The translations under genes and the position numbers were made by a program. Shown piece by piece: positions 36,759 through 44,176 of a stretch of DNA of 64,000 nucleotides; positions within the stretch are counted from its first letter, which is position 1, and each line of letters opens with the position of its first letter. Source of the stretch: Exiguobacterium sp. KRL4 (GTDB lineage: Bacteria > Bacillota > Bacilli > Exiguobacteriales > Exiguobacteriaceae); NCBI RefSeq assembly GCF_001870785.1, contig NZ_MOLV01000005.1:186001-250000 (forward strand), read 5' to 3'. The notes below the pieces were generated by a model. The model was not told the origin of the DNA and made no database searches. It saw only the letters and a list, made by a program, of their open reading frames with translations.

Positions 36759-37102
36759 GGTACTTGCTCAGCTCCTTGGCGTTTGAATTCCTGATAACTT
36801 CTCAACTCATGTCCGAATCGAACAGAGGTACCCCTTTACTATACAAGAGTTGCATTTTTTTATGTTAAAAGTCCCCGCAATTTTAAATCATTCATTTCGT
36901 TTTTTATCTAATATCGATTTTAATTTTTTTTAAGTAATTCATTTCTCTATTACTTTGGGCCTAATTCCAAAAAAATATTTTTGATGAAAAATATTCAACT
37001 TTTGTAATGTTTACATTATTTTAACCCTATCCAAAATATTCGATGTGATACTGGGAGATGTGAGAGATTTCTTTCACACCAATACATAAGAGGAGGCAGT
37101 TT
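36759..37102. other. AT-rich divergent intergenic region
   Basis: These 344 bp separate the divergent DUF4317 and nuclease genes and must hold both promoters. I see a hairpin AATATTTTT/AAAAATATT (36974-36995), a 14-bp palindrome-like TAATGTTTACATTA (37005-37018) that could be an operator, and a small stem GTGAGAG/CTTTCAC (37060-37077) before the nuclease ribosome-binding site. No small gene is visible. Confidence 0.45.
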
Positions 37103-37735
37103 ATGTTCCAGAAAATCAAGCTACTCGCCGTATCGTTTGTTTTGTTTCTCACTGCGTTTCAGTTCGACCTCTCACCCGTTGCAGCACTCCCGTCCGGCAT
37201 CCCGTCAAAAGCGACGGCTCAATCTGAGCTCAACGCACTGACAGTCAAGACCGAAAGTACAATGACCGGTTACTCCCGTGATCTCTTCCCGCATTGGAGC
37301 AGCCAAGGAAGCGGCTGTGATACCCGTCAAGTCGTCTTGAAACGCGATGCGGATTCTTACGTCGGCAGCTGTCCGGTCACGTCCGGCTCATGGTACAGTT
37401 ATTATGATGGACTGACATTCACGAACCCGTCCGATCTCGACATCGATCATGTCGTCCCGCTCGCGGAAGCATGGCGTTCGGGTGCAAGTAGCTGGACGAC
37501 AACGACACGTCAGGCATTCGCAAACGATCTCAACGGTCCGCAATTGATTGCCGTCTCCGCAAGCTCGAACCGTTCAAAGGGTGACCAGGATCCATCGACA
37601 TGGAAACCCACCCGTGCCGGCGCAAGCTGTGCGTACTCGAAGATGTGGATCAACACGAAAAGCCGTTGGGGCTTGAGTCTCCAATCCTCTGAAAAAACAG
37701 CACTGCAAACGATGCTGAACACCTGTACATACTAA
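37103..37735 (+). CDS. Secreted HNH-family nuclease
   Basis: A 210-residue protein with a clear signal peptide: basic start MFQKIK, a hydrophobic core LLAVSFVLFLTAF and a probable cleavage after VAALP near residue 30. The mature domain carries the HNH/DUF1524-type active site DLDIDHVVPLAEAW (about residues 111-124) and a downstream NGPQLIAVSASSNRSKGDQDP segment with the Asn-x-x-Lys of this fold. Four cysteines (GCDTRQ, GSCPV, ASCAY, NTCTY) fit two disulfides outside the cell. AGGAGG precedes the ATG. It is probably an extracellular DNase for nutrient scavenging or competition. It is followed 15 bp later by a small gene. Confidence 0.88.
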   Translation: MFQKIKLLAVSFVLFLTAFQFDLSPVAALPSGIPSKATAQSELNALTVKTESTMTGYSRDLFPHWSSQGSGCDTRQVVLKRDADSYVGSCPVTSGSWYSYYDGLTFTNPSDLDIDHVVPLAEAWRSGASSWTTTTRQAFANDLNGPQLIAVSASSNRSKGDQDPSTWKPTRAGASCAYSKMWINTKSRWGLSLQSSEKTALQTMLNTCTY

Positions 37736-37750
37736 GAAGGAGTCGATTCG

Positions 37751-37993
37751 ATGGAAACGAAAACCTCTACTTTTACCGCTACGCATGGTGTGATGACGAA
37801 TGAAGTCGGCGTCATCAGCGGCGAACTGGAATTACGGACGACCTGCCAGGAAGACGGTACACTCGAACTCGCCATCTCATACGTCGGCTCAATCGACGTT
37901 TACACATTACCCGGCAAGGATTATAAACTGCATGATATCCGCGACCACGAAGTCGTGCACCGGGTGCTTGTAAACGTACTCGAACGAACATAA
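37751..37993 (+). CDS. Small unknown protein co-transcribed with secreted nuclease
   Basis: An 80-residue acidic protein without a signal peptide or membrane segment. It has an AGAAGGAG ribosome-binding site and starts 15 bp after the nuclease gene, before a shared terminator. The sequence is beta-strand rich (GVISGELELRTTC, TLELAISYVGSIDVYTL) with a charged end. I do not recognise its family. Its coupling suggests a role in controlling or protecting against the nuclease, as Nin does for NucA, but this is only inference from position. Confidence 0.65.
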   Translation: METKTSTFTATHGVMTNEVGVISGELELRTTCQEDGTLELAISYVGSIDVYTLPGKDYKLHDIRDHEVVHRVLVNVLERT

Positions 37994-37996
37994 TAA

Positions 37997-38033
37997 AAAT
38001 AGACGCTGTCCAATCAATGGGCGGCGTCTATTT
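37997..38033 (+). terminator. Terminator of the nuclease operon
   Basis: AAATAGACGC (37997-38006) and GCGTCTATTT (38024-38033) form a 10-bp stem, with extra partial pairing inside, right after the small gene. Confidence 0.85.
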
Positions 38034-38148
38034 CATTCTCAATTACTGAAAATCGTATTGTCATTATTTGTGAAATCGTGCGTTCTCATCCTACTCTACA
38101 TTCGTTATAGTGAGAACAAAGTCGTTATACTTCAGGGAGGAATATCTC

Positions 38149-38301
38149 ATGCGAAACATCCTGATTCCATCTGGCGTCATCTTAAGTAGTGCGGGTTTGT
38201 TCATGGCACTTGATAGTCATGTACCTGCTTTGCTTGTCACCGGAATCATCCTGCTATTTGGTTGTGGTATCGGAATCATCACGAAAGAAAAATCGGAGTA
38301 A
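38149..38301 (+). CDS. Small membrane protein, unknown
   Basis: A 50-residue protein consisting of two hydrophobic segments (ILIPSGVILSSAGLFMAL and ALLVTGIILLFGCGIGII) joined by a short turn, and a charged tail. ATG at 38149 has GGGAGG eight bases upstream, which is why a longer in-frame start at 38110 is rejected. It lies 28 bp before the next gene on the same strand. No family is recognised. Confidence 0.6.
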   Translation: MRNILIPSGVILSSAGLFMALDSHVPALLVTGIILLFGCGIGIITKEKSE

Positions 38302-38329
38302 TCGTTCATATCCAGTCAGGAGGACACCC

Positions 38330-38692
38330 ATGATTCAACAATTCATAAATGAACAACAGTCGCTATCGGCCATCGGTGGATTTGTTGCCAAGTATGCCTA
38401 CCCGATCCTCGCTCACGTCAATCCATCACGTTTACAAGAAAAAGATCTAGTGATATTGATTCAAGCTGATCAATCGATTGTCGTATCTTTAGCTAATCAT
38501 CAAGATCAAACAATCTGGACGACAGTATCACGGGAGCAGATTCATCAATCGAAAAGTTTACTGGCACCCAAGACATGCTATTTTAAGATTCCGCATGGCG
38601 AATATGTCGGAACCTATTTGATTTCACCAGATCTGATTGTGAATGAACAATTCAAGAATGAAATGGACTATATGAAATTCATAACAGTATAA
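38330..38692 (+). CDS. Uncharacterised 120-residue protein
   Basis: The ATG at 38330 is preceded by CAGGAGGACAC, a strong ribosome-binding site. The product looks soluble and mixed alpha/beta (VILIQADQSIVVSLANHQDQTIWTTV, CYFKIPHGEYVGTYLISPDLIV). It has no motif I can assign and is probably co-transcribed with the 50-residue membrane protein upstream. It ends 5 bp from the convergent DUF4230 gene, with no clear terminator between them. Confidence 0.6.
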   Translation: MIQQFINEQQSLSAIGGFVAKYAYPILAHVNPSRLQEKDLVILIQADQSIVVSLANHQDQTIWTTVSREQIHQSKSLLAPKTCYFKIPHGEYVGTYLISPDLIVNEQFKNEMDYMKFITV

Positions 38693-38697
38693 ACAAC

Positions 38698-39297
38698 TCA
38701 ATAAAATTCAATCGAAATATTTTTATATTCGTTCGATTTCAAAAAAGATATTAACAACTTCTGAGTAGATTGATCCGCTTTTTCTAAAAGTCCTTCACTT
38801 ACCTTTTTCTTCTCTACCTTTTCTTTATTCTTACTTATAACATCAAACACTGTTTGCGTCGGGTAGTCCGATAAAATGTTTCCTTTTACGTCTTCTACCT
38901 CTGCTTTTTCGATTTCAGCAACATTATCAAGAATACTAGCTTTCGGCACTCGTACAAGCATCAAGTCTTTTTCTTTGTTATATGAAACACTTACTTTAGA
39001 AAGATCGGTTCCTGCTTTCAAGTATCCGGAGTATTTAATAAGTTTAATCGCCTCAGCAAACTTTAAATCTGTGATTCCAAAAGGAAGTTTTCTATTTGTA
39101 CGACTAACAATTACATCGCTATACTCGTACTTCAAAGTAGCCAGTTCCGATAAGTCTACTATTTTTTCTTGAATTAAATATGTACTTGATTGCTTTTCAG
39201 TTTTAAGTTCAATAGGTTTAAATATGAACAAAGCAATAAGACCCAGAATTGCAACAGCCACAATTGAGATTACGCTAGTAATAATCGTTTTTTTCAA
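38698..39297 (-). CDS. DUF4230 family membrane-anchored protein
   Basis: A 199-residue protein with one N-terminal membrane anchor (TIITSVISIVAVAILGLIALFIF, residues 4-26) and an extracytoplasmic domain. The ELATLKYEYSDVIV and DLMLVRVPKASIL strands fit the DUF4230 family, whose function is unknown. The gene is clearly AT-richer than its left-hand neighbours and lies next to the rlmH-associated repeat region, so it may be of accessory origin. It has its own promoter region in the gap upstream. Confidence 0.75.
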   Translation of the reverse strand: MKKTIITSVISIVAVAILGLIALFIFKPIELKTEKQSSTYLIQEKIVDLSELATLKYEYSDVIVSRTNRKLPFGITDLKFAEAIKLIKYSGYLKAGTDLSKVSVSYNKEKDLMLVRVPKASILDNVAEIEKAEVEDVKGNILSDYPTQTVFDVISKNKEKVEKKKVSEGLLEKADQSTQKLLISFLKSNEYKNISIEFY

Positions 39298-39397
39298 AGT
39301 TTGCGCTCCTTAAAAAATGTATTTTTTTCCTTTTCTAATTATACATTTTTACTAATTAAATAATTAATATAAATTTTAAATTATGATATTTAAATTA

Positions 39398-39459
39398 AAA
39401 AACTCTAACATCCTCTAGAACATATTTTTAAGTATATTCTAGAGAATTTTAGAGTTTTT
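39398..39459 (-). terminator. Strong orphan terminator beside the left repeat, likely the original rlmH terminator
   Basis: On the minus strand an 11-bp outer stem (AAAAACTCTAA / TTAGAGTTTTT), a 4x4 internal loop and an 8-bp inner stem (CTCTAGAA / TTCTAGAG) are followed by T's. No gene ends just upstream. It begins 8 bases beyond the duplicated rlmH 3' end (39467-39482), just where rlmH would end if the 1.44-kb segment were absent. The rest of the gap 39298-39855 is AT-rich with no convincing gene; an open frame at 39471-39662 lacks a start signal. Confidence 0.75.
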
Positions 39460-39466
39460 GAAGTTC

Positions 39467-39482
39467 ACTTATGATACGGCTC
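39467..39482 (-). repeat. attL-like copy of the rlmH 3' end
   Basis: ACTTATGATACGGCTC is an exact 16-bp direct repeat of the end of rlmH (40911-40926). On the minus strand it reads GAGCCGTATCATAAGT and continues with GA, so here the stop context is CATAAGTGA, versus CATAAGTAA in rlmH. This is the kind of variation seen between the two att sites of SCC cassettes. Confidence 0.7.
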
Positions 39483-39855
39483 TCCGTATTGTATCTAAAT
39501 GAGATTTTTTTCTCGCTTAACAAGTGCAACTTCATTTACTGTTTAGTTTTTATGGTTACGGGAAATATTTTAAGTACTAATTCAGCTAATCCATTTGTTC
39601 TTCTATTACACAAGATATTTTACCTACTCTGCTGTATTCAGCGACTGCAGAACAAACATTAAAGCCGGATAAGTCAGTGTAAAGAATCAACATCCCATCC
39701 TAAAAAATATTTTTTGAAGAACCGATGATTTTATAGAAAAAATATAATTCAAACTTCTTGTGTTGAACAAGAGAATGATTTGCTTATTTCTAAAGGCGGA
39801 TAGATAAAATTTCCTTGGTATCATGAACGACATCTGAAATCTTAGGAGGTTAATC

Positions 39856-40544
39856 ATGAATAATGGCCAGCCCGATTTTAACTCTGACTTTGCTTTACAA
39901 TATGATTCTTTTATTCGCTTAGCAGTTCCTGCCTATGAGCAATTATTCCCGATGTCTGATTCTTTTTTTATCAAACGAAAAAAACGTCTCCAACTCTTTT
40001 GGTTGTTGGAGCCGGAGGAGGAGCTGAGTTACTTTACTTTAGTCAAATCTACCCTAGCTGGTTTCTTACAGGAGTGGACCCTTCCGACCAAATGATGAAG
40101 ATTGCCTCGCATAAAATACGACAGGCAGGTACAGAGAACCGTGTCAAACTGCATCAAGGGTTTGTTCATGAATTGCCAACTGATAGTAAATTTGACATGG
40201 CTACCTGCATCCTGGTTCTCCAATTCCTGCCGGATGATAATGCTAAACTCAACTTGTTAAAGAGCGTGGCTGAACGGCTGGAACATGGGGCTCCCTTTAT
40301 TCTTGTGAGTATATTTGGAGACAAAGAATCTGCTGAATTCCACAAAAATTTTGCTGCCTGGAAAGAGCGTTTTCGAAGTAATGGGGTGGACCCCGAGAAG
40401 AGTGAGGACGTACAAAGAATTCTTAAAATGCCTCTCATTACAGAAGACAAAATACTAGAATTACTGGATGAGGCGGGATTCCAGAACATTGTAAAATTCT
40501 ACTCAGCATACCAAGTTGGCGGCTGGGCAGCTGAGTTAAAATAA
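39856..40544 (+). pseudogene. SAM-dependent methyltransferase, frameshifted
   Basis: Two overlapping frames together give one class I methyltransferase of about 229 residues. The first (39856 to about 39970) begins MNNGQPDFNSDFALQYD and reaches LFPMSD. The second continues from KKTSPTLLVVGAGGGAELLYF through the SAM-binding loop, TGVDPSDQMM and CILVLQFL to a stop at 40544. The frame changes at or near the run of seven T's at about 39964-39970; one more T would join the halves. AGGAGG precedes the first ATG. The substrate is unknown. The gene is AT-rich and lies between the rlmH-end repeats, which suggests horizontal acquisition followed by decay. A sequencing error in the homopolymer is possible. 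Confidence 0.78.
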
Positions 40545-40754
40545 TGCCTCTCTTAAAGTATGTGCTATGTCTAGAATTAAAAGGCAATGATCCTAACCTA
40601 AAGAATTATCTCCTTTACTCTTGGGGATTTAGCATGGAATAACGAAAGAGATAATCGCGTCCATTTTCTGCCGCAGATCATTGTCCATTGCATATCTATA
40701 TTCTTCTTTATCTCTGATTCCAACTCACAGGTTAGTAAAATCGGTGTTAGACAC

Positions 40755-40795
40755 AAAAAAAGAGCATCAAAAGCTATCGTATAGCTTTTGATGCT
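40755..40795 (-). terminator. Strong terminator 110 bp downstream of rlmH
   Basis: On the minus strand AGCATCAAAAGCTAT / ATAGCTTTTGATGCT is a perfect 15-bp stem followed by CTTTTTTT. It is the present terminator for rlmH. The remainder of the 364-bp gap 40545-40908 shows no supported gene. Confidence 0.9.
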
Positions 40796-40908
40796 TCTTC
40801 GTTATAACTATATTCAAGTTGGAGAAAGGGCTATCCTCAAAAGCCGCCTTTTTTGACTTTTGGAACTCACTATTTATTGTCATGGGAACTTTTTCTGACA
40901 AACCTCAT

Positions 40909-41391
40909 TTACTTATGATACGGCTCATTCCGATTAATCCGATATGCCCGATAAATCTGTTCACACAAAATCATCTTCATCAATTGGTGGGGAAATGTCA
41001 TCTTCGAGAAGGAAATCGTATCGTTCGCCCGTTGCATGACTTCCGGTGCGAGACCAAGCGATCCGCCGATGACAAATGCGATTTTACTTTTGCCGTATGT
41101 CGCCAGTCGGTCGAGTTCTGTCGCAAACTGTTCGCTCGTCCGTTGCTTTCCTTCGATAGCAAGTGCATAGACATGAACGTCCGGTCCGATTTTCGCTAAA
41201 ATCCGTTCGCCTTCTTTTTTCTTCACTTGCTGCATCTCGGCATCACTTAATTGTTCCGGTGCTTTTTCGTCCGACACCTCGATTTCTTGAATCGAACAAT
41301 AGACGCCGAGCCGTTTCGTATATTCGGCAATTCCTTGCTTCAAGTACTTCTCTTTTAGCTTTCCGACCGTAATAATGGTAATTTGCATCAT
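40909..41391 (-). CDS. rlmH: 23S rRNA (pseudouridine1915-N3)-methyltransferase
   Basis: A 160-residue SPOUT-class methyltransferase that modifies helix 69 of 23S rRNA. The start [23 protein letters not shown], the SAM-knot motif [13 protein letters not shown], and the end [16 protein letters not shown] are all conserved; the last is also the SCC attachment site in staphylococci. The sequence encoding the last residues (GAGCCGTATCATAAGTAA) is repeated at 39467-39482. The gene lies between a cluster of DnaA boxes and the repeat-bounded segment. Two possible Met starts are adjacent. Confidence 0.96.
   Translation of the reverse strand: MMQITIITVGKLKEKYLKQGIAEYTKRLGVYCSIQEIEVSDEKAPEQLSDAEMQQVKKKEGERILAKIGPDVHVYALAIEGKQRTSEQFATELDRLATYGKSKIAFVIGGSLGLAPEVMQRANDTISFSKMTFPHQLMKMILCEQIYRAYRINRNEPYHK
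40911..40926 (-). repeat. attR-like site within the 3' end of rlmH
   Basis: The 16-bp ACTTATGATACGGCTC overlaps the last codons and stop of rlmH and is the partner of the copy at 39467-39482. The two copies bound a 1.44-kb segment. Confidence 0.7.
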
Positions 41392-41422
41392 TTTTCTCGC
41401 TTTCTGACAGAAAATTCAGGAG

Positions 41423-41710
41423 TTATCCACAGAGTTATCCACATGTCCACATGTTGATAATTATTTTTTGCTTGACACAAGATATGTCGCAGGCTGATCA
41501 CAGTACTCACACGTGACGTTTTTCTCTGCTGACACCTCTTCCAAAATCGGGTACTCTTCCGTTTCATCGACTACTTCGTCGAGCGCTAACTCGACGTGTT
41601 CTAAACAGACATATTTATCCACAGGTCTTTTCCTCCTTTTAAGTTATCCACATTTATCCGCTACCAGTATAACAAAAATTGACTTCTCCGGCCGAAAAAA
41701 GTTATCCACA
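41423..41710 (+). promoter_or_regulatory. DnaA-box cluster, five perfect boxes
   Basis: TTATCCACA, the exact DnaA-box consensus, occurs at 41423-41431, 41435-41443, 41615-41623, 41644-41652 and 41702-41710, all in the same orientation. The first two lie between rlmH and the small CxxH/CxxC gene. The third covers the start codon of that gene, and the last two lie in its upstream region. This is a likely DnaA-binding locus away from the origin. Confidence 0.75.
41461..41622 (-). CDS. CxxH/CxxC protein (YyzF-like)
   Basis: A 53-residue protein read from a GTG at 41622 with AGGAGGA eight bases upstream. The N-terminal CLEH (CxxH, about residues 6-9) and the C-terminal CEYC (CxxC, about residues 38-41) motifs, separated by an acidic stretch, define the CxxH/CxxC family found beside rlmH in Bacillales. 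The four residues probably bind zinc. Its role is unknown. The neighbour position next to rlmH is as in other Bacillaceae. Its start codon lies within a DnaA box. Confidence 0.85.
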   Translation of the reverse strand: MDKYVCLEHVELALDEVVDETEEYPILEEVSAEKNVTCEYCDQPATYLVSSKK

Positions 41711-41763
41711 GCTCGAGTCCTCACTCCGTTTACTGCTCGACGACCTCCTCCATTCATCGTGTC

Positions 41764-41895
41764 CGCTGCACGCGACTCCTACAGGAAAAAGCGCGGCTCG
41801 CCCGCGCTGTCAGAGGAAAACGAGACCCGGGTATCAACGCCGACAGGCAAGAAGCCCGCGGCTTGTTCCTCACCTGAGGAAAGTGCGCGACAGCG
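41764..41895 (+). repeat. Dispersed GC-rich intergenic repeat, copy B
   Basis: In the 355-bp gap between the CxxH/CxxC gene and htrA lies a GC-rich block: GCGACTCCTACAGGAAAAAG, then CGCGCTGTCAGAGG, GAGACCCGG and GCCCGCGGCTTG, followed by GGAAAGTGCGCGACAGCG. These match copy A (20523-20640, opposite strand) in order and spacing. The block is absent from coding sequence and can fold by its complementary GC arms. The rest of the gap holds two DnaA boxes and the htrA terminator. Confidence 0.7.
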
Positions 41896-41934
41896 AATCA
41901 CGATGAGAATCAGAGACACCATTTTTTCTGTGCA

Positions 41935-41966
41935 CAAAAAAGCTATCCGTACAAACACGGATAGCT
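41935..41966 (-). terminator. Terminator of htrA and the wal operon
   Basis: On the minus strand AGCTATCCGT / ACGGATAGCT forms a perfect 10-bp stem followed by six T's, just after the htrA stop. Confidence 0.92.
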
Positions 41967-41977
41967 CTTCCATTTGT

Positions 41978-43267
41978 TTATTGCACCGTCGCCGGTTGCG
42001 CCGACAGTTTGACATCAAGTGTCTGCTTCTCGCCGCCCCGGTAGAACGTCACCTTGACGTTATCGCCGACTTTCGCATCCCGGTACAGGACACTCTTTAA
42101 ATCGGCAAACGAGTTGATGTCCTTACCGTTGATCTCAACGATGACATCATTTTCTTTCATCCCTGCTTTTTCCGCTCCACTGTTGCCGGTCAAACCGACG
42201 ACGACAATCCCGCGTGTGACATCATTTGGTAACTTCAGACGATCTTCCCGGAAACCGCTCGGGAACTCCTGGACGTCCCGGATCTGAATCCCGAGTTGCG
42301 GGCGAATCACTTCACCGTTTTGTTCAAGATCACGCATGATCGGCAAGGCTTCGTTGATCGGAATCGCAAAACCGACACCTTCCACACTCGCTTCGGCAAT
42401 CTTCATCGAGTTGATCCCAATCAATTGACCGGACGTATTGATGAGCGCCCCGCCTGAGTTCCCCGGGTTGATTGCCGCATCGGTCTGGATGACTTCCGTA
42501 TTGAAGTCCTGCTGACCATCCTTGTTCGTATCGACCGGAACCGTCCGTTCCTGAGCACTGATGACACCACGTGTCACTGAGTTCGCAAAGATGCCGAGCG
42601 GGTTCCCGATCGCAAGGACCGTCTCTCCGGCGCGTAACGTATCGGAATCACCGAGTTTGACGACTTGTGTCACTTTCGACGCATCAATCGAGAGGACCGC
42701 TAAATCGTACGTCGGATCTTCTCCGAGTACTTTTGCTTCAAGTGCCGTTCCGTCGGATAACGTGACCGACAAACGGCTTGCCCCTTCAACGACGTGGTAG
42801 TTCGTGACGACATAGGCTTTATTGCCGTCTTTTTTATAGATGACCCCGGACCCGGCACCTGTCTCTTGATCGGCACCTTGGAATGAACTTTGTAAATTCG
42901 TCACGCTGACGACCGCTTCCTTCGTTTGACTGACGGCACTGACGATATCATTTTCCGATTCCGTCGCCTTCGTCGCCGCTTGTTCCGGTGCCGTCGTCGA
43001 GACCGGAGCACTTGTCATTTCGTCGCGGACGAACGGCCAGGCGATCAAGGCAATCAACAGCGCCCCGATGATACCGCCGATCAAGCCGACAAAAAAGGCT
43101 TTTCCGCCGCCGCGGCGTTTTGGTGCAGGTGGTTCTTCTTCATATGATTCACGATAAGGACTGACCGGCTCGCCTTCACTTGGTCGTCTTGGCGGAAAGC
43201 CGTTTGTCTCATCGGTCGATGCGTAAGGCTGATCTGATTCGTTCCGTGGTTCTTCTGGTCGATCCAT
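41978..43267 (-). CDS. htrA: HtrA-like membrane-anchored serine protease
   Basis: A 429-residue HtrA/DegP-type protease. After a hydrophilic acidic N-terminus (about 60 residues) comes one membrane anchor (AFFVGLIGGIIGALLIALIAWPF), then an extracytoplasmic trypsin-like domain with the triad His (VVTNYHVV), Asp (TYDLAVLSID) and Ser (NPGNSGGAL), and one C-terminal PDZ domain. ATG at 43267 is chosen because AAGGAGG lies upstream; the region before it does not look like protein. It is the last gene of the wal cluster (htrC/yyxA position in Bacillus) and handles misfolded exported proteins. Confidence 0.93.
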   Translation of the reverse strand: MDRPEEPRNESDQPYASTDETNGFPPRRPSEGEPVSPYRESYEEEPPAPKRRGGGKAFFVGLIGGIIGALLIALIAWPFVRDEMTSAPVSTTAPEQAATKATESENDIVSAVSQTKEAVVSVTNLQSSFQGADQETGAGSGVIYKKDGNKAYVVTNYHVVEGASRLSVTLSDGTALEAKVLGEDPTYDLAVLSIDASKVTQVVKLGDSDTLRAGETVLAIGNPLGIFANSVTRGVISAQERTVPVDTNKDGQQDFNTEVIQTDAAINPGNSGGALINTSGQLIGINSMKIAEASVEGVGFAIPINEALPIMRDLEQNGEVIRPQLGIQIRDVQEFPSGFREDRLKLPNDVTRGIVVVGLTGNSGAEKAGMKENDVIVEINGKDINSFADLKSVLYRDAKVGDNVKVTFYRGGEKQTLDVKLSAQPATVQ

Positions 43268-43374
43268 CGACACACGCCTCCTTCTTAAACTCTCTTTACA
43301 CAAGTATACCCCCATCACGTGGCGAGTTAGCCAAATGTGGGGGTCTTTTGAGCATATTCAGTAATTTCCCATAA

Positions 43375-44166
43375 TCAGAGCTTCAAAAGCGGTGTCGGGA
43401 TGACCGGATCGGTGTCGAGCAACTGAATCTTGCTGAGGTCGACATCGCGGCTCGCAAGCGTCTGGGAGACACTCATCCGGGCCAGCTCCTTCATGTTGTT
43501 ATCCTTACTCAGGTGGGCCATATGGATCCGTTTCGTCCGGTCGTCGAGCACTTCGCTCATCGCAATCGCCGCGTCTTCGTTTGAGACGTGTCCGTAATCG
43601 CCGAGGATCCGCCGTTTGACGCTCCACGGGTAATGCCCCATCTGAAGCATCCCGATATCATGGTTCGCTTCAAAAATATAGGCATCGGCGCCACGGATGA
43701 CGCCTTTCATCCGGTCCGAGACGTAACCGGTATCCGTGATATGGGCGAGACGTTTCCCGTCGTGGGCGAACTGGAAAAACATCGGATCGGCCGCATCATG
43801 ACTGACGTTAAACGATTCGACCTCGATATCGCCAAACTGTTTGACCTCGCCGACTTCCCAGAGGAACTTCAGTGCGGGATCAATCTTACCGATCTTCGCT
43901 TCCATCGCTGCCCACGTCTTTTCGTTCGCATAGAGCGGGATGTTGTACTTCCGTGCTAAAATCCCGACGCCTTTAATATGGTCCGAGTGTTCATGGGTGA
44001 CGAACAGCCCATCGATTTTTTCCGGCGACCGGTGAATCTGATCGAACAGGGCAAGCATCGCTTTGCCGGTCAATCCGGCATCGACAAGCAGGCGGGTCTG
44101 TTCACTTTCGATGTAGAGGGCATTCCCCGTCGAGCCACTGGCAAGGACGCTATAGTGTAGGCTCAT
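43375..44166 (-). CDS. walJ: MBL-fold metallohydrolase WalJ (YycJ)
   Basis: A 263-residue metallo-beta-lactamase-fold protein, YycJ/WalJ, thought to be an exonuclease or RNase-like enzyme linked to DNA processing and coordination of wall growth. The metal-binding motif [10 protein letters not shown], the [15 protein letters not shown] block, THI-TD (HITDTGY) and the SNEDAAI...[10 protein letters not shown] end are intact. ATG at 44166 has GAGGAATG upstream and begins [15 protein letters not shown], which matches the family start. It lies between walI and htrA. Confidence 0.93.
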   Translation of the reverse strand: MSLHYSVLASGSTGNALYIESEQTRLLVDAGLTGKAMLALFDQIHRSPEKIDGLFVTHEHSDHIKGVGILARKYNIPLYANEKTWAAMEAKIGKIDPALKFLWEVGEVKQFGDIEVESFNVSHDAADPMFFQFAHDGKRLAHITDTGYVSDRMKGVIRGADAYIFEANHDIGMLQMGHYPWSVKRRILGDYGHVSNEDAAIAMSEVLDDRTKRIHMAHLSKDNNMKELARMSVSQTLASRDVDLSKIQLLDTDPVIPTPLLKL

Positions 44167-44176
44167 CGTGCATTCC

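Noticed and set aside
39471-39662. 63-codon hydrophobic open frame in the AT-rich gap near the rlmH-end repeat
   Set aside because: No ribosome-binding site and no recognisable family; AT-rich DNA yields hydrophobic frames by chance. Possibly debris of the lost element.
41513-42100. Open frame of 195 codons on the plus strand over the DnaA boxes and copy B
   Set aside because: It is antisense to the CxxH/CxxC gene and to the end of htrA, crosses a terminator, and has no plausible start or family.
43588-43959. Plus-strand frame of 123 codons
   Set aside because: Antisense shadow of walJ with no start signal.
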